Positions 27,968 to 39,119 of a stretch of DNA of 64,000 nucleotides are shown piece by piece. The translations under genes and the position numbers were made by a program. Under the pieces are notes generated by a model. That model made no database searches. It was not told the DNA's origin and saw only the letters and a program-made list of their open reading frames with translations. Every line of letters begins with the position of its first letter. The first letter of the stretch is position 1. The stretch is taken from contig CP154795.1 of NCBI GenBank assembly GCA_039565995.1, positions 2,852,001 through 2,916,000 on the forward strand, written 5' to 3'. Origin of the DNA: Propionibacteriaceae bacterium ZF39. GTDB lineage: Bacteria > Actinomycetota > Actinomycetes > Propionibacteriales > Propionibacteriaceae.

Positions 27968-28291
27968 TCAGTCGACGACCCGGCTCAGCCGCCAGGCCCC
28001 GGTCTCGACGGCATGGGTCAGCTCATAGACCCCCTGCGTACCCGTCCGGCCATTGGCCGCCACGACCCGCCAGATCTCCTCCTCCGCCAGGAGACCCCCA
28101 CCGTCGGGGCTCACCGCCCCGTCCCGCACCGCCCTGGCCGCAGCCGAATCCCACCACGGACCCGTCACGACCCAGCGCTGCTCGACCGATCGCACCGACC
28201 AGAGCCGATTGCGCCAGAGAAATTGACTGGGCGCCTCCACGCCGGACACCTCGCCCTGCCGGACTTCGATCGCTTCGTCATAGACCCGCAT
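27968..28291 (-). CDS. DUF6504 family protein
   Basis: Protein of 107 aa, first gene of the SOS-boxed dnaE2 operon. The sequence has the DUF6504 pattern: an N-terminal MRVYDEAIEVRQG, then PSQFLWRNRLWSVRSVEQRWV, TGPWWDS and a C-terminal EIWRVVAANG...GVYELTH. I recall this family next to dnaE2/imuB in actinobacteria; its function is unknown. ATG 28291 has GGGGGAG 3 nt upstream and is preferred over the longer frame to 28411. Confidence 0.82.
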   Translation of the reverse strand: MRVYDEAIEVRQGEVSGVEAPSQFLWRNRLWSVRSVEQRWVVTGPWWDSAAARAVRDGAVSPDGGGLLAEEEIWRVVAANGRTGTQGVYELTHAVETGAWRLSRVVD

Positions 28292-28391
28292 GTCTCCCCC
28301 AAACGCTCGGCAATGGGAGAGCCCGGCGAGGCGAACCCCGCCGGGCCAACCCCGGCGTTCCCCAGATGTTCGAGCCCTTCCCCGACTCATA

Positions 28392-28407
28392 TAGAACATC
28401 TGTTCGA
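28392..28407. promoter_or_regulatory. LexA (SOS) box upstream of the dnaE2 operon
   Basis: The plus strand reads TAGAACATCTGTTCGA, one mismatch from the actinobacterial LexA consensus TCGAAC-N4-GTTCGA. It lies about 100 nt before the DUF6504 start and just downstream of a minus-strand TATAGT (28422-28417), so it would overlap the transcription start. Local AT content is clearly higher than the surroundings. Confidence 0.88.
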
Positions 28408-28458
28408 ACAAGAAGAACTATACGGGAGCCCTCCGACAAAAAATCAAGTCGCGGAGGA

Positions 28459-29406
28459 TCAGCGTCGAACGGTGTCCATCGGCGGCCGTTCCGAGTACGC
28501 CAGGTCGGTCGTGATGCGCTCGAATCCCCCGCTCGCGCTCCGGGCGTACTGATGGAACAGCTCGATCGGAGAGCTCTCGCCGTGAACGCGGCGCGAGCGT
28601 ACCAACCGCTCCCAGACCGTCCGCTGGATCTGCATGGCCATGCGGGCCAGGGCGGTGTCGGGGGCATTGCGATGCTTGCGGACATCGAGGTCGACCTGGC
28701 CGAGCGCATCGAGGCCATACTTCTCCAGCAGGTCGATCAGCAGCCCGATCTCCACGCCATACCCACCGACGAACGGCACCGACTCGAAGACATCGCGACG
28801 GGCCGCGTACTCCCCCGCCAGCGGCTGCACGAAACCCGTCAGCTCGGGCCACCACATGCTCAGCAACGGCCGTGCGACCAGCTCGGTCACTCGCCCACCA
28901 CCGCCGGGCACGACTCCGCCGACCACGGACAGGGGCCGTTCATAGCAGCCCTTCACGAACGCCAGGTCCTCGCAGACCAGCGGTCCGAACAGCCCGACCA
29001 CCATCTTCGGGTCGAAGTCATAGAGATCGGAGTCGACGAAACCGACCAGATCCCCGGTGGTGACGGCCAGCGACTTCCACAGCGCCTCACCCTTGCCGGG
29101 CCGCGCCCCGAGCTCGGGGAGGACCGCCGACTGGGCATGCACCGTCGCGCCGGCCTCGGCCGCTACGCGTGCCGTGTTGTCGGTCGAGTCGGAGTCGATG
29201 ACGACGAGCTCGTCGATGAGGGGCACGCCGTCCACGAGCGCGGCCCTGATCGCCGCCACCATCACGCCGACCGTGGCCTCCTCATTGCGGGCCGGCAGGA
29301 CGAGGCTGATCCGTCGCCCCGCCTTGGCCGCGACCAACGCCTCGGCGGCGTAGTCCGCGCCACGAAAGGTCCGGGAGGCGAACCACTGCTCCACCTGGGT
29401 CGACAT
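28459..29406 (-). CDS. gpgS: Glucosyl-3-phosphoglycerate synthase GpgS
   Basis: GT81 glycosyltransferase that joins glucose from an NDP-glucose donor to 3-phosphoglycerate, the first step to glucosylglycerate and related solutes or methylglucose polysaccharides. The protein is 315 aa from ATG 29406. It has ISLVLPARNEEATVG, the DSDSTDNT loop, the metal motif VDSDLYDFDPKMV and the family block PLAGEYAARRDVFESVPFVGGYGVEIGLL. There is no ribosome binding site, but CATTCT lies 7 nt before the ATG, so it is probably leaderless. It is divergent from the phosphatase of the next step. Confidence 0.92.
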   Translation of the reverse strand: MSTQVEQWFASRTFRGADYAAEALVAAKAGRRISLVLPARNEEATVGVMVAAIRAALVDGVPLIDELVVIDSDSTDNTARVAAEAGATVHAQSAVLPELGARPGKGEALWKSLAVTTGDLVGFVDSDLYDFDPKMVVGLFGPLVCEDLAFVKGCYERPLSVVGGVVPGGGGRVTELVARPLLSMWWPELTGFVQPLAGEYAARRDVFESVPFVGGYGVEIGLLIDLLEKYGLDALGQVDLDVRKHRNAPDTALARMAMQIQRTVWERLVRSRRVHGESSPIELFHQYARSASGGFERITTDLAYSERPPMDTVRR

Positions 29407-29413
29407 ACGGGCA

Positions 29414-29419
29414 AGAATG
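29414..29419 (-). promoter_or_regulatory. Leaderless -10 box of gpgS
   Basis: CATTCT on the minus strand followed by 7 nt and the gpgS ATG. It lies inside the 45-nt gap to the divergent phosphatase gene, so the two promoters must overlap. Confidence 0.5.
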
Positions 29420-29451
29420 CCAGCGACCCTGCGAGCACAAGGAGCGAGCCC

Positions 29452-30252
29452 ATGGACCAGCCGGCAGGACACCGACGCCTCGTGCTGTGGCGACACGGGC
29501 GGACGGCCTGGAACGTCGAGAACCGCGCCCAGGGCCAGAGCGACGTCCCCCTCGACGACTTCGGCCACGAGCAGGCACGCAACGCAGCGCCGACCCTGGC
29601 CGAGTTCGAACCCGTCGCGCTATGGTCTTCGGACCTGCGCCGCGCCACCGATACCGCTGCCTATCTCGCCGACGCAACCGGGCTGCCGGTGCGGACGGAC
29701 GAGCGCCTCCGCGAGTACGCCGTCGGCCTGCGGCAGGGATTCACGTTCGACGAATTCCGCGAGGCGCATCCCGAGGTGCATCGGCAGTTCTTCACCGATC
29801 CCGACTATCACGTGCCGGGCGCGGAGGAGATTCCCGAGGTCCGGGAGCGCATGGCGGCCGCGTTCCGGGACATTGCCGCCGACCTGCAGCCCGGCGAGAC
29901 CGCCATCGTGGTGGGCCACGGCGCTTCGCTCGTCGCCGGGATCCTGGGATTCTTCGATGCCCCGACCGCACTGCGGGAGATGTTGGGCGGCATGGACAAC
30001 TGCGCCTGGGCGATCCTCCACGAGCATCCGGCCCGCGGGTGGCAGATCTCCGGCTACAACCTCGACAGCCACGGCGGCCCCCGCCAGCGCGGCACCGGCG
30101 AGAACGCCGACTCACCGGCGGCGGTGCGTCAGCGGCTTCATCAGGAGGCCAACCGACTGCACGGCACCGTGACAATCGACGACCTGAGGGCTTTCGCCGA
30201 GCGTCACGCCGACCTTGCTGATGAAGCAATCATGCGCGAAGCGTGGTCATGA
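29452..30252 (+). CDS. gpgP: GpgP-type histidine phosphatase with C-terminal VapB-like tail
   Basis: Histidine-phosphatase-superfamily protein. The phosphohistidine motif [12 protein letters not shown] is at residues 10-21 and the second half-site is VVGHGASL. Residues 1-224 match the length of mycobacterial GpgP, and the gene is divergent from gpgS, so dephosphorylation of glucosyl-3-phosphoglycerate is the likely role. Residues 225-266 are unlike a phosphatase: [10 protein letters not shown], then [26 protein letters not shown], which resembles the toxin-binding end of a VapB antitoxin. The stop overlaps the vapC start (ATGA). A good AAGGAG precedes ATG 29452. Confidence 0.85.
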   Translation: MDQPAGHRRLVLWRHGRTAWNVENRAQGQSDVPLDDFGHEQARNAAPTLAEFEPVALWSSDLRRATDTAAYLADATGLPVRTDERLREYAVGLRQGFTFDEFREAHPEVHRQFFTDPDYHVPGAEEIPEVRERMAAAFRDIAADLQPGETAIVVGHGASLVAGILGFFDAPTALREMLGGMDNCAWAILHEHPARGWQISGYNLDSHGGPRQRGTGENADSPAAVRQRLHQEANRLHGTVTIDDLRAFAERHADLADEAIMREAWS

Positions 30253-30659
30253 CCGATTCGTGGTTGATCGACAAGTCAGCCGCCATTCGTCTTGTTGCCA
30301 GCCCGGACATCGACATCTGGGCGAATCGGACCGCCCGCGGATTGGTGTCCATCAGCACCGTCACCCTGCTGGAACTGGGCTTTTCGGCCCGCTCCGGCGA
30401 AGATCTCGCGACCAGCCACAGCCAGCCGCCGCTCGTCCTGATGCCCACGGATTGGCTGACTCCGGCCGCCGAGAAGCGTGCGGTTGAGGTGCAGCTGTTG
30501 CTGGCGCGGCGCGGTCACCATCGCGCGCCGTCGATCCCGGACTTTCTTGTCGCGGCCTGCGCTGAAGTTCACGGGCGCATCGTCCTTCACGTCGACAAGG
30601 ATTTCGAACTGATCGCCGAGATCACAGGGCAACCCACCGAGCGCCTCCGACTGGCCTGA
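30249..30659 (+). CDS. vapC: PIN-domain ribonuclease toxin VapC
   Basis: VapC-type PIN-domain protein of 136 aa, expected to cleave RNA when free of its antitoxin. The four acidic active-site positions are visible: Asp in WLIDKSAA, Glu in [13 protein letters not shown], Asp in [10 protein letters not shown] and Asp in [18 protein letters not shown] 30249 overlaps the phosphatase stop. No free-standing vapB lies upstream; the only antitoxin-like sequence is the tail of the preceding phosphatase. Confidence 0.88.
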   Translation: MTDSWLIDKSAAIRLVASPDIDIWANRTARGLVSISTVTLLELGFSARSGEDLATSHSQPPLVLMPTDWLTPAAEKRAVEVQLLLARRGHHRAPSIPDFLVAACAEVHGRIVLHVDKDFELIAEITGQPTERLRLA

Positions 30660-30662
30660 GCT

Positions 30663-31697
30663 GTGGAGAGACACCGAAGAGTCGTGGTGATCGGCGGCGG
30701 CCAGGCCGCGCTCGCTGCGGCGTACTTCCTGCGCCGGGCGAAGCTCGACCATGTCGTTCTCGACGACCAGCCCGGCCCGGGTGGCGCCTGGCCGCATACG
30801 TGGCCGTCGCTGCGTCTGTTCTCCCCCGCGGAGTTCTCATCGCTGCCCGGCTGGCGCATGCCGGCGTACCAACCCGGCAATCCGGACGCGCCCCACGTCG
30901 TCGACTATCTCCGGCGCTATGAGGAGCGTTATGAGATTCCGGTGGAGCGCCCGGTTCGGGTACGCCGGGTCAGCGGCCGGCTGGGGGAGTTCGTCATCGA
31001 GACCGATCGCGGCACCTGGGCGGCTGACGCCGTGATCAGTGCGACCGGCACGTGGTCGCGGCGCTACGTGCCGTTCTATCCGGGCGCGGACCGCTTCACC
31101 GGCACCCAGACCCACAGTGCGTTTTATCGCGGCCCCGAAGCGTACGCCGGTCGGCGCGTTCTGGTCATCGGCGGCGCGAACTCCGGAGCGCAGATCGCGG
31201 CCGAACTGTCGTGGACCTCGGACCTGACGTGGTGCACGCTCGGACCGCTGCGCTATCTCCCCGATGATGTCGACGGCCGGGATCTGTTCCAGATCGCGTC
31301 GAAACGCGTTCGCGGCGAGGGCACCTCGATCGCTCATCTCGGCGACATCGTGGTCCTGCCGCCGGTGAAGGCAGCGCGGGACGCGGGAAACCTGAACGCC
31401 CGGCGCATGTTCGAGCAGTTCACCGTGACGGGCATCGCATTTGCCGACGGCACCGAGCAGCCCATCGACGATGTGATCTGGTGCACCGGTTTCCGGCCCG
31501 CGCTGAACCACCTGAACAGCCTCGAACTGCCGCGCGAGAATGGCCGGATCGTGACCGACGGCCCCCGCGTCCCCGGCCTGCCGGGCCTGTATCTCGTCGG
31601 CTATGGCGACTGGTGCGGTCCGGCATCGGCCACGCTGATCGGTGTCGGGCAGTGGGCCCGGATGGCTGTGAACCACGTCAGCGAGTCCCTCGCCTGA
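30663..31697 (+). CDS. ArsO-like NAD(P)/FAD-dependent monooxygenase
   Basis: Flavoprotein of 344 aa with two dinucleotide-binding motifs: VVVIGGGQAALAAAYFLRR near the N-terminus for FAD and RVLVIGGANSGAQIAAEL mid-protein for NAD(P)H. The block GGAWPHTWPSLRLFSPAEFSSLPGW is typical of the ArsO/CzcO-like group. ArsO homologues often sit in arsenic operons, but no ars gene is present here, so the substrate is unknown. The GTG start lies 3 nt after vapC, which places it in the same transcript. Confidence 0.8.
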   Translation: MERHRRVVVIGGGQAALAAAYFLRRAKLDHVVLDDQPGPGGAWPHTWPSLRLFSPAEFSSLPGWRMPAYQPGNPDAPHVVDYLRRYEERYEIPVERPVRVRRVSGRLGEFVIETDRGTWAADAVISATGTWSRRYVPFYPGADRFTGTQTHSAFYRGPEAYAGRRVLVIGGANSGAQIAAELSWTSDLTWCTLGPLRYLPDDVDGRDLFQIASKRVRGEGTSIAHLGDIVVLPPVKAARDAGNLNARRMFEQFTVTGIAFADGTEQPIDDVIWCTGFRPALNHLNSLELPRENGRIVTDGPRVPGLPGLYLVGYGDWCGPASATLIGVGQWARMAVNHVSESLA

Positions 31698-31746
31698 CGA
31701 TCATTCGCCCCGCCTAGAGTGACAAGTCGACTCGAAGGGGGCTGCG

Positions 31747-33060
31747 ATGGAAGGATTCCTGACCCGCCTGCGGGCTTTGCCGACCCGCATCTGGTTCGCA
31801 CCTGCGGTCCTGATCGCGGTAGGGCTCGTGCTGGGCGAGGCATTGGTGGCTCTGGACAGCAGCCGCCTGCCCGAACAACTTCCGGCCTGGCTGACCGGCC
31901 TGCTGTTCGCCAGCGGACCGACGGGCGCGAGCGCGATGGTGACCACGGTCGGCACGGCCGTCTTCGGCGTTGCGGGCACCGCGTTCTCGATCACCATCTC
32001 GGTCATTGCCACCGCGAGCTCGACCTATGGCCCACGCCTGGTGCGCAATTTCATGGCCGATCGCGGCAACCAGATCGTTTTGGGCATGTTCGGCGCCACG
32101 TTCACCTACTGCCTGATGGTGTTGCGCCGCATCCGGACCGGGGACGACGACATCGGCGTCGAAGCCTTCGTGCCACAACTCGCCGTGAATTTCACACTGC
32201 TCCTGGCGGTTGTCGATGTGGCCCTGCTGATCTATTTCATCCACCACATCGCCACGTCCATCGAGGTATCGACCCTGACCGGCGCCACCCGCCGTGACCT
32301 GGCCCGGGCCATCGATCGGCTCTATCCACGGGAACACCCCGAGTTGTCCACCTCGAAGACTCACGTTCCCCTGAACCAGCGGTTCGAGGTCAGAGCGACC
32401 GAATCGGGCTTCATCGCCCAGTTGTACCCCGCCAGCCTGCGGTCCGCGGCCATGGATTGCAGCAGCCCTGTCGTCGTTCTGGTACGCCCGGGCGACCACA
32501 TCCTGACGGGTACGCCTCTGGCCGTGTTCGATCCGGTCGCCGCCGAGGATCCGGATGGCCTGGCCCGACGGGTGCGCGATGCTTTCGAGATCGGGCCGGC
32601 GCGTACGCCCGAGCAGGACATCCGCTTCTGCCTGTCCCGCCTGATCGAGATCGGGGTGCGCGCCATGTCGCCGGGCACGAACGACCCCTACACGGCCGTG
32701 AATGCCGTGCACGAGTTGACCACGGCGCTCTGCGACCTGATCACTCGACCGGAGCCCCGACCGGGCAGACTGCCCGATTCCTCGGCAACCGCGCCGGTCC
32801 TGGTCCTGCCCCAGGTGAGCCGCGCGGAATTGGTGCGACAGGCCTTCGACGAGTTGCGCCCCTGGGTCGCCTCCGCACCGTCGGTCGTGTCCGCCATGAC
32901 CGACCTCGGCGACGCGGTGCGGCGCTGTGGCGACGACGCGATCGTCGCGGAGGTCGACCGCCAGCTGGACGCCCTCACCGAATCCGTCGGCTCGGCCGAC
33001 CTCGCGACCCTCGACCGCGAACGTCTGCTCGAGCGGCTGGCGGAGGTACGCGCCTCGTGA
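31747..33060 (+). CDS. DUF2254 membrane protein
   Basis: Predicted integral membrane protein of 437 aa with four hydrophobic segments in the first 180 residues, then a long soluble region. The motif FSITISVIATASSTYGPRLVRNFMADRGNQ is characteristic of DUF2254, as is the C-terminal SPGTNDPYTAVNAV. Its function is unknown. A TAGAGT -10 candidate (31715-31720) and GAAGGGGGC before ATG 31747 indicate its own promoter. Confidence 0.88.
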   Translation: MEGFLTRLRALPTRIWFAPAVLIAVGLVLGEALVALDSSRLPEQLPAWLTGLLFASGPTGASAMVTTVGTAVFGVAGTAFSITISVIATASSTYGPRLVRNFMADRGNQIVLGMFGATFTYCLMVLRRIRTGDDDIGVEAFVPQLAVNFTLLLAVVDVALLIYFIHHIATSIEVSTLTGATRRDLARAIDRLYPREHPELSTSKTHVPLNQRFEVRATESGFIAQLYPASLRSAAMDCSSPVVVLVRPGDHILTGTPLAVFDPVAAEDPDGLARRVRDAFEIGPARTPEQDIRFCLSRLIEIGVRAMSPGTNDPYTAVNAVHELTTALCDLITRPEPRPGRLPDSSATAPVLVLPQVSRAELVRQAFDELRPWVASAPSVVSAMTDLGDAVRRCGDDAIVAEVDRQLDALTESVGSADLATLDRERLLERLAEVRAS

Positions 33061-33089
33061 CCCACTGAACGCACACGACCACAAAAAAG

Positions 33090-33125
33090 CCGATCCCACC
33101 TCGTCAGCCCTCGAGGTGGGATCGG
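33090..33125 (-). terminator. Intrinsic terminator of aceA
   Basis: A 14-bp stem, CCGATCCCACCTCG / CGAGGTGGGATCGG, with an 8-nt loop. On the minus strand it is followed by TTTTTTGT, so it terminates aceA. It also lies 29 nt after the convergent DUF2254 stop and may protect that gene. Confidence 0.88.
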
Positions 33126-33181
33126 TGTCTATGAGATTGTGCAGGCGCGTTCGTTCAGAGCTGAGCGCCTGCGGAGGAGGC

Positions 33182-34459
33182 TCAGTGGAACTGAGCGCTC
33201 TCGGTGGAGTCGGCCAGCGCGGTGGTGGACGAATCCGGGTTGAGGGTGGTGGCGATGGCGTCGAAGTAGCCGGTGCCGACCTCACGCTGGTGCTTGGTGG
33301 CGGTGTAGCCGCGCTCCTCGGCCGCGAACTCGGCCTCCTGCAGCTTCACATAGGCGGTCATCTGCTCGCGGGCATAGCCGTGGGCGAGATCGAACATGCC
33401 GTAGTTGAGCATGTGGAAGCCGGCCAGGGTGATGAACTGGAACTTGTAGCCCATCGCACCCAGCTCGCGCTGGAACTTGGCGATGGTCGCGTCGTCCAGG
33501 TGCTTCTTCCAGTTGAAGGAAGGCGAGCAGTTGTAGGCCAGCATCTGATCCGGGAACTTGGCCTTGATGGCCTCGGCGAACACGCGCGCCTGCTCCAGGT
33601 CGGGGGTGCCGGTCTCCATCCAGAGGAGGTCCGCATACTCGGCGTACGCCAGCGAGCGGGCGATCGAGGGCTCGAGGCCGTTCTTGACCTTGTAGAAGCC
33701 CTCGGAGGTGCGCTCACCGGTGATGAACTCGTGGTCGCGCTCGTCCACATCGGAGGTGATGAGGGTGGCGGCCTCGGCATCGGTGCGGGCGATGACGACC
33801 GACGGAACGCCGGCGACGTCGGCCGCGAGGCGGGCGGCGTTCAGGGTGCGCTCGTGCTGCTTGGTCGGGATGAGGACCTTGCCGCCGAGGTGGCCGCACT
33901 TCTTCTCGGAAGCCAGCTGGTCTTCCCAGTGCACACCGGACGCGCCGGCGGCGATCATGGCCTTCATGAGCTCGTAGGCGTTGAGCGGGCCACCGAAGCC
34001 GGCCTCGGCGTCGGCGACGATCGGCACGAGCCAGTCCTCGACGGACTTGGTGCCCTCGAGGTGCTCGATCTGGTCGGCGCGCAGCAGAGCGTTGTTGATG
34101 CGACGCACGACGGCCGGCACGGAGTTGGCCGGATAGAGCGACTGGTCGGGGTAGGTGTGGCCGGAGAGGTTGGCGTCACCGGCGACCTGCCAGCCGGACA
34201 GGTAGATGGCCTGGAGGCCGGCCTTGACCTGCTGGACGGCCATGTTGCCGGTGAGGGCGCCGAGCGAGTTGACGAAAGGCTCGCTGTTCAGCTTGTCCCA
34301 CAGACGCTCGGAGCCGCGGCGGGCCAGGGTGTGCTCTTCCTGGACGCTGCCGCGCAGCTTCACGACCTCTTCAGCGGTGTAGTCGCGCTTGACGCCGGCC
34401 CAGCGGGGGTTCTCGTCCCAGTCCTTCTGGATGTCTGCGGCGCTCAAAGGCTCAGTCAT
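33182..34459 (-). CDS. aceA: Isocitrate lyase AceA
   Basis: Glyoxylate-cycle enzyme that cleaves isocitrate to glyoxylate and succinate, allowing growth on acetate or fatty acids. The 425-aa protein is of the short (AceA1/Icl1) type and contains the catalytic-cysteine motif [11 protein letters not shown], preceded by [14 protein letters not shown]. It also has [15 protein letters not shown]. The ATG at 34459 has AGGAG 8 nt upstream. It is divergent from a RamB-type regulator across a gap carrying two inverted repeats. No malate synthase gene is in the window. Confidence 0.96.
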   Translation of the reverse strand: MTEPLSAADIQKDWDENPRWAGVKRDYTAEEVVKLRGSVQEEHTLARRGSERLWDKLNSEPFVNSLGALTGNMAVQQVKAGLQAIYLSGWQVAGDANLSGHTYPDQSLYPANSVPAVVRRINNALLRADQIEHLEGTKSVEDWLVPIVADAEAGFGGPLNAYELMKAMIAAGASGVHWEDQLASEKKCGHLGGKVLIPTKQHERTLNAARLAADVAGVPSVVIARTDAEAATLITSDVDERDHEFITGERTSEGFYKVKNGLEPSIARSLAYAEYADLLWMETGTPDLEQARVFAEAIKAKFPDQMLAYNCSPSFNWKKHLDDATIAKFQRELGAMGYKFQFITLAGFHMLNYGMFDLAHGYAREQMTAYVKLQEAEFAAEERGYTATKHQREVGTGYFDAIATTLNPDSSTTALADSTESAQFH

Positions 34460-34534
34460 TGATTCGACTCCTGTCGTTCTCCGGTTGTCCGCCGTGGCGA
34501 ACGGGCTGATGCATACACAATGCGGGAAGAATGG

Positions 34535-34556
34535 CATGGAAGTTGGCGATTCCATG
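34535..34556. promoter_or_regulatory. Inverted repeat 1 in the aceA-ramB gap
   Basis: Perfect 7-bp arms CATGGAA and TTCCATG separated by 8 bp. The core GAA-N8-TTC is shared with the second inverted repeat 32 bp away (centre to centre), so both sites face the same side of the helix. It is a probable binding site for the divergent RamB-type regulator. Confidence 0.6.
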
Positions 34557-34566
34557 ATGAAAAAAA

Positions 34567-34588
34567 TGCAGAATTTCACTATTCTGCA
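34567..34588. promoter_or_regulatory. Inverted repeat 2, overlapping the ramB -10 box
   Basis: Perfect 7-bp arms TGCAGAA and TTCTGCA separated by 8 bp. Its right arm overlaps TATTCT (34580-34585), the -10 box 6 nt before the ramB GTG. The right half, TTCTGCAAA, resembles the TTTGCAAA end of the RamB site described in Corynebacterium. Autorepression is inferred. Confidence 0.65.
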
Positions 34589-34591
34589 AAA

Positions 34592-37191
<2,600 letters not shown>

Positions 37192-37195
<4 letters not shown>

Positions 37196-37803
37196 CGGAC
37201 CATCCCCGGGGTGAGGAGCCGCTCGACATATTTCGCGAGCACGTCGACTTCGAGATTCACCGGACCGCCGACCTGCTTGCGGCCCAGCGTGGTGAGGTCG
37301 AGCGTGGTGGGAATCAGTGAGACTTCGAACCAGGCTTCCTCGTCGTCGCGGCCCACCGCCGAAACCGTCAGCGACACCCCGTCCACGGTGATGGACCCCT
37401 TCTCGACGACATAACGGGCCAGGTCGTCGGACAGGTCGAAACGGACGACTTCCCACTTGTCGCCGGGCGTACGCGCGGTGATCGTCGTCGTGCCGTCCAC
37501 ATGGCCCTGGACGATGTGGCCGCCGAACCGACTGTCGGCCCGCATCGCGCGCTCCAGGTTGACCGGATCACCGACCCCGAGCGCGCCCAGGCTGCTGCGC
37601 TGCAGCGTCTCGGCCATGACATCGACCGCGAACTGCTCGGCGTCGTGCTCGACGACGGTCAGGCAGACCCCGTTGACGGCGATGGACGCCCCGTGGGTCG
37701 CGTCGCTCACGACGAGAGGGCCCCGCACCGTGAGGACCGCCGATTCGGCGCCCTGCTCGATCCCGGCGATTTCGCCGAGTTCCTCCACTATCCCTGTGAA
37801 CAT
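37192..37803 (-). CDS. ribE: Riboflavin synthase alpha subunit RibE
   Basis: Dismutates two lumazines into riboflavin and the ribityl pyrimidine. The 203-aa protein consists of two homologous beta-barrel repeats, the first beginning MFTGIVEELGEI and containing SIAVNGVCLTVV, the second with GGHIVQGHVDGTT and SITVDGVSLTV. AAGGAACAAGG precedes ATG 37803. Its start lies inside the last 16 nt of ribD. Confidence 0.96.
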
Positions 37804-38810
37804 CCTTGTTCCTTCCGTATTGGTGTGGTCCGCACAGCTGCGGTGGCAATGAGGTCGGGGCCGGCCCGGTGGACCGACTCGATGGTGAGCGGGAGTGCGT
37901 CGGCGAGCGTGCCGACGCCGAAGTCGCCGAGGGCGGGGCCGGCCCCGAGGAGGGTGGGAGCGAGGTGCCAGACCACCCGGTCGACCAGCCCGGCCCGCAG
38001 GAACGCCGTCGCGAGCGTGGACCCGCCCTCCAGCAGGACCTGGCGTACGCCGCGGGAGTGCAGTTCGGCGAGCGCCCGGGCCGGATCGCGGTGACGCAGG
38101 TGCAGCAACGGGTGGGTGGCCAGGTCGTCCGGGAGCTCGCGCTCACCCAGCACGACGCGCAGTGGCTGACGAGTGACCTCGATCCCGCGCACGGTCAGTT
38201 TCGGGTTGTCGGCCAGGGCCGTGCCGGTGCCGACGAGGATCGCCCCGCAGGCGGCGCGGAGTCGATGCACCTCCGCGCGTGCCTCGGGGGACGTGATCCA
38301 CTGGCTGGTTCCGTCGGCGGCGGCGCTCCGGCCGTCGAGGGTCGTGGCGGTCTTCCAGATCACGCGGGGCCGGCCGTGGCGTACCGCGAACGTCCAGGCC
38401 TCGTTGATGGCCTCCGCCTCGGCGCCGAGCGCAGTCGCCACCTGGAGGCCCGCCGCCCGGAGCTCTGCCGCGCCCCCGGCCGCCAGCGGATTCGGGTCGG
38501 TCTGGGCGAACACGACGCGGGCGATGCCCGCTGCGATCAGGGCCCGGGTGCAGGGCGGGGTGCGGCCGGTGTGGCGGCAGGGTTCGAGAGAGACGTACGC
38601 CGTGCCACCCCTCGCCAGGCCCTCTGCCGCGGCGAGCGCCATGGACTCCGCGTGCGGCGTACCCGCGCCGCAATGCCAGCCCTCCCCCACAACGCGCCCG
38701 GCGGCGTCGACGATCACCGCTCCGACGCGGGGATTGGGATCGACGGCCGGGCCGCGGGCCGCCAGCTCCAGGGCACGCCGCAGGTGCTGCAGGTCGGTCT
38801 CGGTCTCCAT
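37788..38810 (-). CDS. ribD: Bifunctional riboflavin deaminase/reductase RibD
   Basis: Two-domain enzyme that deaminates and then reduces the pyrimidine intermediate. The N-terminal deaminase has the zinc motif GTPHAESMAL with YVSLEPCRHTGRTPPCTRAL. The C-terminal reductase has KTATTLDGRSAAADGTSQWITSPEAR and LLEGGSTLATAFLRAGLVD. ATG 38810 has GGAGGG 3 nt upstream, and the longer frame to 38927 lies in the leader. The 340-aa product is the first gene after the FMN riboswitch. Confidence 0.95.
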   Translation of the reverse strand: METETDLQHLRRALELAARGPAVDPNPRVGAVIVDAAGRVVGEGWHCGAGTPHAESMALAAAEGLARGGTAYVSLEPCRHTGRTPPCTRALIAAGIARVVFAQTDPNPLAAGGAAELRAAGLQVATALGAEAEAINEAWTFAVRHGRPRVIWKTATTLDGRSAAADGTSQWITSPEARAEVHRLRAACGAILVGTGTALADNPKLTVRGIEVTRQPLRVVLGERELPDDLATHPLLHLRHRDPARALAELHSRGVRQVLLEGGSTLATAFLRAGLVDRVVWHLAPTLLGAGPALGDFGVGTLADALPLTIESVHRAGPDLIATAAVRTTPIRKEQGCSQG

Positions 38811-38948
38811 CGGCCCTCCGCTCGTCCACAACGAGCTCCGGGGCACAGATTCGACGAAGCGGCAACGCCACGGTCGCTCGACCACAGGCGTACGCCCCGC
38901 CCACCGATTGACCGCATGGTTCGACAACGAACCACCGGATCACCGGTG

Positions 38949-39070
38949 CGTGCTTCCTCCCATCCGGACTTTAACCGTCGGTCCCGGAATTTCACCGAGT
39001 CAACCGAGTCCAAGGACTCGGGTCGCGGACTATCACCGCCGGTTCGGACTTTCACCGACCCCGGAGCACG
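38949..39070 (-). promoter_or_regulatory. FMN riboswitch (RFN element)
   Basis: The minus strand 138 nt before ribD shows the conserved RFN helices: GTGCTCCGGGGTCGGTGAAA, then GTCCGAACCGGCGGT, GATAGTCCGCGACCC, a variable stem with GAGTCC/GGACTC, GACCGACGGTTAAAGTCCG and the closing GATGGGAGGAAGCAC. The terminal stem pairs CGTGC with GCACG. FMN binding is expected to turn the ribDEBH operon down. Confidence 0.96.
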
Positions 39071-39107
39071 TTCGTCGCCACTATGTCATGGCCCCTGCGC
39101 AATCGGC

Positions 39108-39113
39108 CATACT
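39108..39113 (+). promoter_or_regulatory. Leaderless -10 box of the DUF4126 gene
   Basis: CATACT followed by exactly 6 nt and ATG 39120, with no Shine-Dalgarno between. It lies just beyond the divergent FMN riboswitch. Confidence 0.45.
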
Positions 39114-39119
39114 CCTCTC

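Noticed and set aside
30124-30252. A free-standing short vapB starting at GTG 30124 or GTG 30169
   Set aside because: No ribosome binding site at a proper distance (AGGAGG at 30142 is 21 nt before GTG 30169), and the phosphatase frame is open across it. I keep the fusion reading but flag the alternative in the finding.
33061-33181. Small RNA between DUF2254 and aceA
   Set aside because: The only structure is a terminator with a T run on the minus strand, which fully explains the stem.
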